14,683 nucleotides of DNA from JANXXV01 sp038230275 (GTDB lineage: Bacteria; Acidobacteriota; Terriglobia; Bryobacterales; Bryobacteraceae): contig JBBRNO010000158.1 in NCBI GenBank assembly GCA_038230275.1, forward strand, positions 1-14,683, read 5' to 3'. The position numbers were made by a program, and so were the translations under genes. Below the pieces are notes generated by a model that had not been told where the DNA came from, ran no database searches, and saw nothing but the letters and a program-made list of their open reading frames with translations. This document shows, one piece after another, positions 14,539 through 14,683 of this stretch; position 1 is the first letter of the stretch; every line of letters begins with the position of its first letter.

Positions 14539-14542
14539 CCTC
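14539..14542 (-). promoter_or_regulatory. Shine-Dalgarno of the NGAK-family gene at the IS junction
   Basis: GAGG on the minus strand, eight bases before the ATG at 14530. It is half of the perfect palindrome GAGGTACCTC (14533-14542), and lies within the eight bases that would be the target duplication if the insertion sequence ends at 14543. Confidence 0.5.
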
Positions 14543-14683
14543 GGTTCTTCGCTGTTTCAAGTGGGTTGACAAGATAGATCAAGTTTGCCGGCGATGAGGT
14601 AGATGATGCTGGCAAAGTTGCGGTTGGAACGATATCCTCGGGCTTTGGCTTTGGCGGCTTGGACCAGACTATTAATACCTTCG
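14543..14683 (-). mobile_element. Right part of an ISL3-family insertion sequence, cut by window edge
   Basis: The element is recognised by its transposase C-terminus. Read on the plus strand, GGTTCTTCGCTG from 14543 resembles the GG-TCTT start of ISL3-family terminal inverted repeats as I remember them, and lies just 14 bases past the transposase stop, where the end is expected. The matching end lies outside the window, so the boundary is inferred. GGTACCTC (14535-14542) would be the eight-base target duplication. Confidence 0.5.
14557..14683 (-). CDS. ISL3-family transposase, C-terminal 41 residues
   Basis: The frame enters from the right edge and stops with TGA at 14559-14557. It reads EGINSLVQAAKAKARGYRSN, then RNFASIIYLIAGKLDLSCQPT. 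The pattern of N-L-x-Q-AAKxKARGYRSxxNF...IYLxAGKLDL is the conserved end of DDE transposases of the ISL3 (IS204/IS1001/IS1096/IS1165) family. Only the last of about 400 residues is visible, so whether the transposase is intact cannot be judged here. The catalytic DDE residues are outside the window. Confidence 0.8.
   Translation of the reverse strand, partial: EGINSLVQAAKAKARGYRSNRNFASIIYLIAGKLDLSCQPT

Noticed and set aside
1..14683. CRISPR array, tRNA, rRNA or phage genes
   Set aside because: No regularly spaced repeats, tRNA-like cloverleaf, rRNA segment or phage structural protein was recognised on either strand.

Overview
The window looks like a piece of an Acidobacteriota chromosome, probably of the Solibacter/Bryobacter type. 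This is inference from gene content: a decayed Oar-like TonB-dependent receptor, Tat-exported sugar-isomerase and SelA-like proteins, a small DUF5658-like membrane protein, an exported FecR-domain protein, and a protein with the NGAK...KNAIKHGL motif that is highly paralogous in Acidobacteria and Planctomycetes. The DNA is moderately GC-rich and densely coding.

Region 1 (1-6749, minus strand) is one long co-directional run of seven genes. In transcription order they are a 2OG-Fe(II) oxygenase of the Oxygenase-NA/DUF2086 type, an AlkA-type DNA glycosylase, a Tat-exported sugar isomerase/epimerase-like TIM barrel, an aldo/keto reductase, an exported amidohydrolase/deacetylase, a Tat-exported SelA-like PLP enzyme, and an exported SGNH/GDSL hydrolase that runs off the left edge. 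The first junctions overlap by 11 and 4 bases, the third is stop-to-start adjacent, and the last two gaps are 11 and 16 bases with good Shine-Dalgarno sequences. The first two genes form a DNA-alkylation-repair pair. The rest look like a catabolic set in which four of five proteins carry export signals. The amidohydrolase and SelA-like pair is a known neighbourhood seen with amino-sugar or amino-acid derivative breakdown; the substrate here is unknown.

Region 2 (6750-8519, plus strand) starts divergently. It holds a zinc-ribbon, single-pass membrane protein with an excellent ribosome binding site, followed nine bases later by a GNAT acetyltransferase.

Region 3 (8520-9323) is a gene graveyard. 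Two small inverted repeats are followed by about 0.8 kb of a TonB-dependent receptor broken into at least four reading-frame blocks, with its N-terminal part and most of its barrel deleted but its C-terminal aromatic end still readable.

Region 4 (9328-12646) has a beta-CASP metallo-beta-lactamase RNase-like gene with a small three-helix membrane protein downstream on the minus strand. Divergent from it, with only 27 bases between start codons, is a GT-C-type membrane glycosyltransferase.

Region 5 (12619-14683, minus strand) has an exported FecR-domain protein whose end overlaps the glycosyltransferase end by 28 bases, a 196-base gap, the NGAK-family protein, and the C-terminus of an ISL3-family transposase at the right edge. 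The insertion sequence appears to end about 12 bases upstream of the NGAK-family start codon, so that gene probably lost or exchanged its promoter.
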